64,000 nt of DNA. It comes from Excoecaria cochinchinensis (lineage: Eukaryota; Streptophyta; Magnoliopsida; Malpighiales; Euphorbiaceae). A program made the translations under genes and the position numbers. The notes below the pieces were generated by a model, which worked only from the letters and a program-made list of their open reading frames with translations, ran no database searches and had not been told where the DNA came from. Where the stretch lies: NCBI GenBank assembly GCA_947683425.1, contig CANTUQ010000004.1:30376001-30440000 (forward strand), read 5' to 3'. Below are positions 10,709 through 20,670 of the stretch, piece after piece; positions within the stretch are counted from its first letter, which is position 1, and each line of letters opens with the position of its first letter.

Positions 10709-11885
10709 GAGTTATTAGACAAGGGACTCATAAGGCCTAGTGTGTCTCCATGGGGAGCAACAGTTCTATTTGTTAAGAAGAAAGATGGAACCATGAGAAT
10801 GTGTTTTGACTATCAGCAGCTGAATAAAGCAACGGTAAAGAATCGGTATCCCCTGCCTAGAATCGAGGATTTGTTCGATCAGTTGAGAGGGGCAGGTGTG
10901 TTTTCTTCAGTCTGGGTATTATCAATTGCAAGTGAAGAAGGAGGACATACCTAAGACTGCATTTAGAACTCGTTATGGGCATTATGAATTTCTAGTGATG
11001 CCATTTGGGTTAACCAATGCATCTACTGCGTTCATGGATCTGATGAATAGAGTGTTCAGGCCATACTTAGATCAATTTGTAGTAGTATTTATTGATGACA
11101 TTCTAGTTTACTCAAGAAATGAGAAAGAGTATGAGCAGCATTTAAGAAATGTGCTATAGATATTACGAGAGCATCAGTTGTATGCTAAATTGAGTAAGTG
11201 TGAGTTATGACTGCAAGAAGTGTCTTTTCTGTGCCATGTGATATCTTCTGAAGGTATTATGGTGGATCCGGCTAAAATTGAAGCAATTGTGAATTGGAAG
11301 CCACCTAAAAATGTGCTAAAAATTCACAGTTTTCTAGGGTTGGCTGGGTATTATAGAATGTTTGTGAAAGGGTTCTCATTGATAGCTTCACCATTGACAA
11401 GGTTGCTTTGAAAGGGAGTTAAATTTGAATGGTTAGAAAGGTGTCAAGCAAGTTTTGATCAACTGAAGAAGATGTTGATGGAAGCACCAATCCTTAGATA
11501 GCGTACCTCTAGCAGAGAATATGTTCTGTACAGTGATGCCTCTGGTATAGGTTTGGGTTGTGTGTTAATGCAAGACGAAAAGGTAGTAGCATATGCCTCC
11601 AGGCAACTGAAGCCGCATGAGTAGAATTAGCCGACTTTTGATTTGGAGTTAGCAGCAGTAGTGTTTGCCTTAAAGATTTGGTGACATTACTTGTATGGTA
11701 AGAGGTGTAAAATTTTCACTGATCACAAAAGTTTGAAGTATTTGTTAACTCAGAAAGAATTAAACTTGAGACAGCATAGATGGCTTGAATTGTTTAAAGA
11801 TTATGACTGCATTGTGGATTACCACCCAGGTAAAGCTAATGTTGTGGCAGATTCATTGAGCAGGAAGTTTATCTCGGCTCTGCAG
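10709..11885 (+). pseudogene. pol: Chromovirus reverse transcriptase and RNase H, decayed
   Basis: RT motifs are present in order: [38 protein letters not shown] and the catalytic FIDDILVYS (near 11088). Compared with the readable copy at 62.3 kb, 11 bp are missing near 10908, which shifts the frame and removes the first catalytic Asp (KIDL). RNase H follows with [38 protein letters not shown] and VVADSLSRK. In-frame stops occur near 11157, 11208, 11409, 11500 and 11623-11685. Most replace CAA, CGG, CGA or TGG codons of the other copy. Confidence 0.88.
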
Positions 11886-12008
11886 TTAAAGCAAGTAAAG
11901 TGGAGGTTTACTACGAATAGAGCATTGTTAGCTCAGTTGAAAGTCAGACCGATACTAAAGGATGAGTTGATAGCTGCACAAAGGAATGATTCTAAATTAT
12001 AACAGATT

Positions 12009-13000
12009 TTGCAGTCGATGAAAAATGGTGACAAGACTGATTATTCAGTGGATAAGGATGGGGTATTACTTTATAAGAATCGAGTATGTGTTGCAAGTGA
12101 CAAAGCATTGAAGAAAAAGCTTATGTGTGAAGCACATAATACAATTTTCACCATGCATCCAGGTGAAAACAAGATGTATCAGGATTTAAGACAACTGTAT
12201 TGGTGGCCGGGTATGAAGAAGGATATAGTGAAATATGTGTCTAAATGTTTGACATGTCAGCAAGTGAAGGCAGAACACCAGGTTCCACATGGGTTACTGA
12301 ATCCTCTTTCCTTTCCACAATGGAAATGGGACAACATTACTATGGATTTTTTTTTCTGGATTGCCTTTGACTTCAAAGCAACAAGATGCAGTATGGGTAA
12401 TAGTGGACAGATTTTCGAAGTCAGCTCACTTTATACCGATTCGAATGGACTATTCAATGGATCGGTTAGCTGAATTGTATGTGCGGGAGATTGTTAGACT
12501 GCATGGGTTACCTTTATCTATTGTTCTTTACACAGATCCAAGATTCACCTCTAAGTTTTGGAGGAGTTTACAGGCTGCACTGGGTACTAAATTGAACTTC
12601 AGTACTGCATTTCATCCGCAGACAGATGGATAGTCGGAGAGGGTAATTCAGGTACTAGAAGATTTAATGAGAACATGTGTTCTGGACTTTTCCAAGAGTT
12701 GGGATAAGTATCTTCCACTCATGGAATTTGCTTATAACAACAGTTATCAGACAAATGTTGGTATAGCACCATATGAAGTGTTGTATCGGAGAAAGTGTCG
12801 TACACCGGTTCATTGGACAGAATTGGGTGAGCATAGGGTTATTGGACCAGATTTGGTAAGGGATACAGAAGAGAAGGCAAAGCTTATACAGCAATGACTG
12901 AAAGTAGAAAGTGATAGACAGAAGTCTTACGCAGATTTGAAAAGGAAGGATATTGAGTTTGAAATAGGTGACAGGGTGTTTTTAAAAGTGTCTCCTTGGT
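12009..13000 (+). pseudogene. pol: Chromovirus integrase, decayed
   Basis: The zinc-binding N-terminus (H...H...CLTCQQ within HNTIFTMHPG...YVSKCLTCQQ) and the core are both visible: VWVIVDRFSKSAHFIPIR, LYTDPRFTSKFW, and an SERVIQ stretch containing the catalytic Glu. A frameshift near 12350 and stops at 12630 (TAG for CAG) and 12896 (TGA for CGG) break it. It inserts the cDNA into host DNA in intact relatives. Confidence 0.88.
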
Positions 13001-13423
13001 GAAAGGTGTTGAGATTTGGGAAGAAAGGAAAATTGAGTCCGAGGTTCACTGGACCATATGAAGTGTTAGATAGAGTGGGCTTACCGGTTAGCATTGCCTC
13101 CGGCTTTAGCCAAACTCCATGACATCTTCCATGTATCCATGTCGAGAAGGTACCGAGCGGATAAGTCGAATGTGATACCCGTGAAAGAAGTAGAGGTTCA
13201 ATCGGATTTCTCTTATGATGAGAAACCGAAGGCAATTCTAGCAAGGGAGATAAGACAACTTCAGAATAAACAAATTCTACTTGTGAAAGTGCTGTGGCAA
13301 CACCATGGAGTAGAAGAAGCAACTTGGGAGCTTGAAGCGGCTATGCAGGAGCAACATTTTTACCTATTTGACTCAGGTATGAATTTCGCGGATGAAATTC
13401 TTTTAAGGAGAGGAGAGTTGTAA
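13001..13423 (+). pseudogene. pol: Integrase C-terminus with chromodomain
   Basis: The frame reads LPPALAKLHDIFHVSMSRRY, then ILAREIRQLQNKQILLVKVLWQHHGVEEATWELE, the expected chromodomain tail of Del/Tekay-type chromoviruses, which targets insertion to heterochromatin. A frameshift near 13085 precedes it. The end LLRRGEL-stop encodes the polypurine tract, and its TAA lies inside the first bases of the LTR. Confidence 0.88.
13405..13418 (+). other. Polypurine tract inside the pol end
   Basis: AAGGAGAGGAGAGT lies directly before the LTR start TGTAATGG and also codes for the last residues of pol. The same arrangement is seen at 35676-35690 (minus) and 57605-57617. Confidence 0.8.
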
Positions 13424-14429
13424 TGGCCGAAAATGTACCCTAGTTGTAATTGGCTAAATTAGATTAACTAAGGGTGTAATGTGGACTTGATTGTAATGAA
13501 AGAAGGACTTAATTGAATAACCAAAGAAAGTCAAGTGGCCAAGCTGTAATTTTGCATCATTAAGCTAATTGAGGGTTAGTTAACTTAATTGTGGATTAAT
13601 TAAACTAAGTGGAGTGTCATTACGCTAATAGGGGACAGAATGGGAGGTGGAATCCAGGTGGCATTTGGTTGTGCAGCCACCTACACTAAGTACATGCATA
13701 TACATGGAATTGAAAAGAGAGAAAGGGCCACTTTTGCATGAACCTTCATCTTCAGCCATTTCCATTTCTAAATTCTGTATTTTCTACTCTTCTCATTTTT
13801 GTGTGGTTCCTTAGAGTTTTTCGTATTGATTCTATGAATATTGCTAAGTGGATTAAGAATTAAGGTGATAATATTGAAAGGTAAGTGGTCAATTACTTGT
13901 TCTATCTTCCTCTCTTTCTGGTTTTGGTATGTGATGGATTGAGGAATTGGCGATTTGTGTCCAATTCTGGAAATTGGATGGAATTTGTAGAGGAAGGAGT
14001 AAAGAAAGATAAGGGAAAAGCAAAGGTCGGAGAATTGAGTGCCAAGTGAACGCTAAGAGATTAGGTGACGAGGTTTGGGAAACTTGCCCTAATTTGTTGT
14101 GTGTTAAATAGTTTAGTTGATTTGTATGTTGAATTCTGGTATTTGAGAAATTGCCGTGTGATTTGTATGTAAATGTTGAATGATATGTGATTGTTGGAGG
14201 AACTTAATTGGCATGAGGATATGAGTTGTCTTTAAACAATGAACTTTACCTAGGTTTGTAGACCATATATATGTGTTAATTCTATGCATTTTGAATTGGG
14301 ATAATTGAATGGAGTTTCTAATGTGCTAATTAATAAGTTGAGATGTAAGCGATATGAGAATGACTGGAACGGTAAGTTTGTGGTTGGCATGAAAAATGAG
14401 GTGATTTGCAAAGAGGTGTTTTGCAACTT

Positions 14430-14850
14430 GTGTATAGGTCATAGTGACAACCAAGAGATTGCCACCGTGAGATATGCAAAGTTTGCATTCTGCCGAGAGT
14501 GATTGATATGTCACGGTGACAACCAAACTGGTTGTGACCGTGAGGTATCATGTAGTCTATTCTGCCCGAAGTCGATTTGGTATGTCATGGTGACAACTAA
14601 TTGGTTGTGACCGTGAGGTATCAAGGTTTACAATCTGCCTTTGCACACATGAGGTATGTCACGGTGACAACCATATTGGTTATGACCGTGAGATACCCAA
14701 GAGTTGCATTCTATCTGGGTATTGAATGTATGTCACGGTGACAACAAAATTAGTTGTGACCGTGAGATACCCTAGACTACATTCTGTTTTGAAACTTTTG
14801 CTATGTCACGGTGACAACCAAACTGGTTGTGACCGTGAGGTACCCTGTTT
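14430..14850. repeat. 74-bp tandem array, each unit a long hairpin
   Basis: The word TGTCACGGTGAC (or near variants) occurs at 14437, 14509, 14583, 14657, 14731 and 14804, giving steps of 72-74 bp. Each unit holds TCACGGTGACAACCA, a short loop, and TGGTTGTGACCGTGA, which pair over 15 bp with one central mismatch kept in most units. Sequence between the hairpins is much less conserved. Confidence 0.9.
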
Positions 14851-15166
14851 TTGTGAAGAATTCTTATTCCTTAAGGTGTGATGTTTGGATGTTAACTTAG
14901 TGATTAATTACATAAAATGACACTTAATAAGTGCTTAATGCTATCATTAAATGTGGTGCTTATAGGTGGATGATTAATTTAAAGCGATCCATTATGCTAT
15001 GCTTAAGCTAACTATGTCAAGAGTAATGAGATAAGTTTGCATAATTGAATAATGAGTTAAGCATGTGAATTCATTGTTAGTTTATCAATGACTTGTTGAA
15101 GCATGTGATCAAGTGAACTATTAATTAAAAGGAACAATCTTAGCCTGCGAGTCAAGTAGTGGATAG

Positions 15167-15180
15167 ATAGGCATGCCTAT
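15167..15180. other. Conserved LTR palindrome ATAGGCATGCCTAT
   Basis: A perfect 14-bp palindrome preceded by GTGGATAG. Versions occur at 16126, 18580, 21494, 24165, 35299 and 59297, always upstream of the twin hairpin in LTR orientation where that part survives. Confidence 0.85.
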
Positions 15181-15638
15181 ACGGTCAAGTGCTGCAGCCC
15201 AATGCGTCCGATTCCGTTGGAATCACAATGCGAATTGGATCCTTGTTGGATTGTTCAATGTGAAATATTGGTTATGTTGATGTCTAATGAACCTTAGGGT
15301 ACCAATGTGAATGTCAGTATCCTCGGATACACTGAATCTATTGTACCTCAGGGTACCAATGCGATACCCGTTATCCGCGTCTTTGAATTGCAGGCAAATC
15401 TAATCATATAAGATAATGATAATCTTAAATTATACATTTGTTGTGTGTGAATACGTTGGTTATAGTGAGTATATGCCAGTCATATGCATGCTATATACAA
15501 ATGTGATTAAATAATGATGTTATGAGTATAATGATTTACATGCTTTTGACTTGATAGCTTAAGTATGAATTATAACATGATGCTTGTGTGATATTTGTTT
15601 TCATGTGTGTATATATATGCTTTGTATGTGTTTCCCCA

Positions 15639-15684
15639 CTAAGTGTTATCACTTAGCACGGGTTTCCTCCTAATCCGTGCAGGT
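15639..15684 (+). other. Conserved twin hairpin of the LTR
   Basis: CTAAGTGTTATCACTTAG (stem 7, loop 4) is followed at once by GCACGG...CCGTGC and AGGT. CCCCA precedes it. Compared with the copy at 24663, GCG/CGC is replaced by GTG/CAC on both sides of the stem. Confidence 0.85.
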
Positions 15685-16125
15685 TTGGACGCAAGGTGAT
15701 TTTGAGGGACATCTCCGCATTGGCGACGGTCAACACTAGGAGTACATCCATAGTGTAGGTTTTGGGGGTTTCTGGCAATGACTTTTGTACAAGTTATGCA
15801 TGATATTTTGTTTTGGGCAATCAAAACTATGTAAAGTTGTAATAACTAAGTGTTGTAAACTTTATGCTTGTGACAGATATATATAAGCGAGTATGTTGGT
15901 ATGCATGAGAAATTTACAACATGTAGGCCAAGTGAATGTATGCTTGCTTAGGAAATTTTTATTATTCAGGTTTTTGGGCATGCATACGTGATTGTGAAGT
16001 GATGCTTGTGTGCTGTGTACTGGCCATTCTTGACCGCATTAGCTAAGCTAATCCAGTGGTCGAGAATGGGCATTGCACATACACATAGGGACCCAAACGC
16101 ATAAGCTGTAGCAACAAAGGTCCCT

Positions 16126-16139
16126 ATAGGCATGCCTAT
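16126..16139. other. Conserved LTR palindrome ATAGGCATGCCTAT
   Basis: Identical to 15167-15180 but in an LTR of opposite orientation; CTATCCA follows, the complement of the usual TGGATAG. Confidence 0.85.
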
Positions 16140-17044
16140 CTATCCATGACTCGGTTCACGCAGGCTTCTACTTGTATTTAGGTTTCATTCTTATAATATT
16201 TGTATCACTATCGTACCCATCTTATTTATAAACATTTATTATGATCATATAATGATCATTATGCTTTCAAACTCATCACACATGATTATAATGTAACAAT
16301 TTCAATATTCAATAATTGAATGAAGAATACTTCCATATTATTATTAAATCCTTCATAATACTTGTAACAATTTCAAATAATGTATTAGCGTAACCCTATT
16401 GAACATTTTATAACAATGCTTAATAAGTTTCATAGTCACTTGATCTCATACACATATGCTCATATTAATCATACTAACATCGAAATTCATTTAATGCCTA
16501 CATTGTCATTTATTACAATCACTTAATTGCATTATCATTTGCCTAAGAATTCACACCATTATTGTATTAAGTTCACACACATAATAACATACCAATTATA
16601 TATATATATACACACACACACATAATTACTCTTTTATGTTTTTCAAAATATAAAATTGAATTCAAAAGAATTCATTCATAGTCATATATGCATAGCCCAA
16701 GTTCATATCAAATTCTTATTACCACTTATCCATGACCTATAACATTCATAACTTGCCCAATATCATTTAATAAATTCATTCAAATAAGTTATCATATTTA
16801 ATCCGAAATTCATACTAATAACACAAACTTAATATTTTTTTCTATATATTCTATGGCATGCACAATATTCAATTCCATATAATTTCTACATTTAAAGTCC
16901 TAATGTATTTATATTATAATCACTTTTAATTGTTTCAGCTCATTCATAAGCCCTATAAGTTCCTTTTAAATATCCCATGCTTTAAAAATACATTAGAACA
17001 CTTTAGGATGAAAAATATTGCATAAAAGACAAAGGTAGGTAGAT

Positions 17045-17130
17045 TTAGGGGTGTGCCAAGTCGGCACAGTAGTGTTGACTAGTAACAGAGAGCAAAGGTG
17101 CCGACTCAGTGCATGGTGCCGAGTCAGATT
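17045..17130. repeat. GC-rich dyad block (GTGCC...GGCAC)
   Basis: GTGCCAAGTCGGCAC is a short hairpin, followed by two direct copies of GGTGCCGA(C/G)TCAG. It occupies the same slot as the hairpin arrays in the other LTRs. Confidence 0.6.
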
Positions 17131-18160
17131 CTACCTCTAATTAGTGCTGCAATTTTGAGCTAGTAAACATCATTTTTATCCAAAATAGTCTTCTAGACAA
17201 TTGTTCCACTAAGTCTTTGATTTTTAATGGCACTAATGGAACATCATTTGGACCTATATCCTAGGAGTTATGACCTTGACATTACACACTATTCCAAAGC
17301 AACTTCTAGGGATATATTTGTGTCCCAAATTTGAAAAATCAATGGGAATGTTGGAGACATAATTTGACCATACTATCTTCATAAAATGTGTTTCCCTAGA
17401 TGTGTAGATTAATTATAACTTTTATTCATAACATTTGAACCACTATAACTCTAGAAATGGTCTTGGGAATAGAACCTGCTCACATTACCTAGGCAGAACA
17501 GGTGCATTAAATTTGGGCTCAATTTGGGGCATCTTAAACCCAAATTAGTTAATAGCTATCTCTGGGAAACATTTAGATATATGTCTTATCTTTCACCTTC
17601 AACTAAAATTATCCAATTTAGAGCTCTAAAGTGCAACTTATAACCAAAACAACCCCCAAAGGTCAGAAAGGAGTTTGACAGAGTTTTCCTAAAAAAAATT
17701 TGCATCTCCCCATTTCAAACATTTCCACATCAACAATCAATACAACTCAGCTCAAATTGTCACACCCCAACCTATACCAAGGAGACTTCCATACAGATTG
17801 GAGGAGAGGCCTCCCTGGATAGATAGGAGTGTCACACCCCACTAGTACAAACATGCAAACATTACATATATAGAGCGACATATCGGAGATAATTAAAAAC
17901 TTCAATACAGAGAAGAATGATTTTGAACAAAATGTATACCTTATTAATATACCAAAAGAAGGTCTTTACATATTACATCAGATTACAAAAAGAAACAATT
18001 TACAAAAGCCCAATATACACTGTTCAAAAGGGCTAACAAAACATTACATCTATTACAAAAATAAAGGAAAGCCTATACTATAAAACTTCAGAACTCTAAT
18101 TGCGTTGGCCTTCCCGATGCGACACGCCCAACCCGAGGCAATCGAAAACCTTCCACACCT

Positions 18161-18197
18161 GCACGGATAAACACCCGTGCTAAGCGAAATCGCTTAG
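18161..18197 (-). other. Conserved twin hairpin of the LTR (minus)
   Basis: Minus strand reads CTAAGCGATTTCGCTTAG followed by GCACGGGTGTTTATCCGTGC and AGGT. The stem is identical to the copy at 24663; the loop differs. Confidence 0.85.
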
Positions 18198-18526
18198 TGG
18201 GGAAACACACAATGCATGACCGTCACTCACAGTGACGGTAACAGAAAACGCATGAAAACAATACAATTATGAGCATATAATCATACATAGTTAATTCAGA
18301 TATTAGCATTCTCATCCAAAGATTCTTGTACAAAATACAACGACTCTTGCTTAATCACAATGAGTGGATAACGAGTACATATAGATACTTGAAAGTATCA
18401 ATATCATCACATATACATATAGATACCCGAAGGCATCAAATCATTCTTTTTATTTTGTTTCCAAATTCTTATTACGTGGAATCTTAAGAAAGATTCAGAC
18501 AGAGGGATCGCGAGGATCCATTCGTG

Positions 18527-18543
18527 GGACCTGATCAGGGTCC
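18527..18543. other. Palindrome GGACCTGATCAGGGTCC
   Basis: A near-perfect dyad with a counterpart GGACCCCGATCAGGTCC at 59345-59361 in the related LTR, near the ATG-CAT palindrome in both. A CGCGAGGATC-like word adjoins both copies. Confidence 0.65.
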
Positions 18544-18579
18544 AAGTCGTACATATAGCTGCAGCGGCACATAACTCTA

Positions 18580-18593
18580 TTAGGCATGCCTAA
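18580..18593. other. Conserved LTR palindrome, variant TTAGGCATGCCTAA
   Basis: Outer A/T pair swapped on both sides compared with ATAGGCATGCCTAT, so symmetry is kept. The same variant is at 59297. Confidence 0.85.
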
Positions 18594-18744
18594 CTATCCA
18601 CTTATCCGACATTAGCAGGTTATGCAAAATCTTATCACGTTTACATGTATATATTATTAGGCAAAAGATAGTCAAAGCTTAATGAAAACTGCATACAAAA
18701 GAATTTAAGTCATTAAGCAAAAAGGAGAAGAAATCAAATTTGGA

Positions 18745-19075
18745 AGTCACGTCTGTCGCGCTCGCGACGACTGTCGCGCTCGCGACAGAAGCCAAGCTAC
18801 ACTTCCCCGCCTCGTCTCGCGATCGCGAGAGATCTCGTGGTCGCGAGAGGACGTAGGGATTGCTCTTCTGTCGCACTTGCGAGGCTTGTCGCGCTCGCGA
18901 CAGAAGAGAACCTCGCACAAGCTCGGAGCTCGAGCACTCTGTCGCGCTCGCGACAATTGTCGCGCTCGCGACAGAGAGCTCCCTCGAGTTCTTTGGCGCG
19001 ACACTTCTCGCGCCGGCGCGAGGGCCGAAACCTCCGCGCTCTGTCGCGCTCGTGACAGTGTCGCGATAGCGACAG
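18745..19075. repeat. CpG-rich hairpin array (TGTCGCGCTCGCGACA)
   Basis: At least ten hairpins of the type TGTCGCG..CGCGACA, or TCTCGCGATCGCGAGA, arranged mostly in back-to-back pairs near 18749, 18813, 18866, 18937 and 19038. Open frames across the block on both strands are composition artefacts. Confidence 0.88.
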
Positions 19076-20218
19076 ACACGGGTTTTTCAGCTCTTACGCC
19101 CAAATTCTGCAGAATTCACACAAAATTCACTTCTAAACTTCCAAAATTGATTCCAAAACTCAAAATTAAGCAACGCAAGTATTTACAACTCATAACATAA
19201 ATAAAAACCCAGCTTTAACACCATTTATTTCAATTAAATCAAGTCAATTACATGTCCAATTCTAAGAAATTCCAAAACAGCAATTATAACACCAATTACA
19301 GATATTCATATAGTGTCTCACAATTCCTTCAACAAAATTCATTCTTTCACATCACATATCACGTTAATTTCGATTTAAGTTATAACAACACAACTCATAC
19401 TCCTAATCAAAGCAAAAACACATTTATCAAACTCAAATCACAAAAATGCACAAAAAGATGAACAATCCCAAACCTTCTCTCCTTAGCTCCTAATCGCGAG
19501 CTCCGCTTCCGCTAGCGATTCCTTTTCCTTTATCAGGTCTAGAAGCCTCCTCTGAACCATAAACCCATAACAATCAAGATCAATTTTACAACTACCCAAA
19601 CATACATATATAATTATAAAACCTAGAGAAGAGGAAGAAGAAGAATCTAAAACACCCATAACCCCAACTCACCTTTAAGCTTCCAAAATCCACAAGCTAA
19701 TCAACTCTAATTACTCAATTAAGGAAGTGGGAGCAAGATTATGTAAAGAAAAGGAAGAACAAAGGAAGAAGAAGAAAAGAAGAGAGTATGGCGTGAGGGA
19801 AAGAGAAGAAGAACGGGAAACCACAAGGAAAGGCTGATCTCTCTCTCTCTCTCACCAAACTCATAAATGCTAGCCTATCCACTTTGCCACTTGTCCAACT
19901 CTTCAAAAGACACATGTCCCAAATCATACCCTACTCCCATACTTTACTATACACACTAATTTATCCTTTGCTCATATCCTAATCCCATACTTTATTTTAC
20001 ATACTAATTTATCTCTTATTCACACTTTATTTCTATACACCCACTTATACTATATCCTAACTCCTCTTCTCAAAATAATATACATAAATTAAATAAATAA
20101 TCTAATTAAACACATACATGTAACACATACAAATACACACATACAGACACGGACAGGCTAAAACTACTGGGGTGGTTTTGGGGTGTTACAATAGAAAAAG
20201 GCGCCTTTTTTGTTTTTT

Positions 20219-20670
20219 TGTAACAACCGGTAGCTGCAGACTAACCGGTAGCTGCAGACTAGGGCCCCGGAACACATCCCGTCGGGTTTCCCTGTCCCAC
20301 CGGCATCCCGGTTGTCCCACCGGCATCCCGATTGCACTCACGGTCTTTACACTTCCCCTTGTGCATTTTTGCCTTCCGTGGGATTCGAACCAAGGACCTG
20401 GGGATAAGTCCTTAATTCATAGAATACCACTACCATTAGGCTATATAGCCTAATGGTAGTGGTATTCTATGAATTAAGGACTTATCCCCAGGTCCTTGGT
20501 TCGAATCCCACGGAAGGCAAAAATGCACAAGGGGAAGTGTAAAGACCGTGAGTGCAATCGGGATGCCGGTGGGACAACCGGGATGCCGGTGGGACAGGGA
20601 AACCCGACGGGATGTGTTCCGGGGCCCTAGTCTGCAGCTACCGGTTAGTTTGCAGCTACCGGTTGTTACA
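20219..20670. mobile_element. 452-bp near-perfect foldback with tRNA-like arms (SINE-like)
   Basis: Two 226-bp arms are exact reverse complements except for one base (20239 against 20650). The centre is CTATATAG at 20441-20448 and the ends are TGTAACAACCGG and CCGGTTGTTACA. Each arm carries, running outward from the centre, a box-A-like word (TAGCCTAATGGT at 20446-20457) and a perfect box B (GGTTCGAATCC at 20498-20508), the internal promoter of tRNA-derived SINEs. Each arm also has duplicated CCCACCGGCATCCCG and CCGGTAGCTGCAG words. It is best read as two head-to-head SINE-like units. A MITE-like foldback with captured tRNA sequence is the alternative. Confidence 0.75.

Larger units (their letters stand above)
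13419..16077 (+). repeat. 3' LTR of the chromovirus at 9977 (2659 bp)
   Basis: Starts TGTAATGGCC directly after the polypurine tract and ends GGGCATTGCA, with imperfect inverted ends. Modules in order: hairpin array (14430-14850), perfect palindrome (15167-15180), twin hairpin (15639-15684), and a terminal region with an inverted pair around 16022-16070. It then abuts a minus-strand LTR. Confidence 0.85.
16078..17757 (-). repeat. Minus-strand LTR, downstream half
   Basis: Contains the conserved palindrome (16126-16139) and a GC-rich dyad block (17045-17130), and continues to the right of the insertion at 17758-20675. Joined, the two parts (with 20676-21399) give about 2.4 kb and place the dyad block about 1.35 kb from the LTR start, as in the other LTRs. 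It is cut at 16078 by the neighbouring LTR. Confidence 0.6.
17758..20190 (-). repeat. Minus-strand chromovirus-type LTR, probably solo
   Basis: On the minus strand it starts TGTAACACCCC at 20190 and ends GGGGTGTGACA at 17758. It carries the CpG-rich hairpin block (18745-19075), the palindrome (18580) and the twin hairpin (18161-18197) in the standard order. No coding sequence adjoins it. A CAAAT pair flanks 17758-20670, that is, the LTR plus the foldback at its right. Confidence 0.75.

Noticed and set aside
18679..19200. Several overlapping frames on both strands in the CpG hairpin array
   Set aside because: Inverted repeats give mirrored frames on both strands. No conserved protein motif.
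20446..20515. Functional tRNA gene
   Set aside because: Box A and box B fit, but the ends do not pair as an acceptor stem and no proper anticodon arm is seen; a SINE-like origin is better.
20219..20670. microRNA precursor
   Set aside because: The arms are far too long and too perfect and carry a SINE-like promoter; more consistent with a siRNA-producing foldback or SINE dimer.
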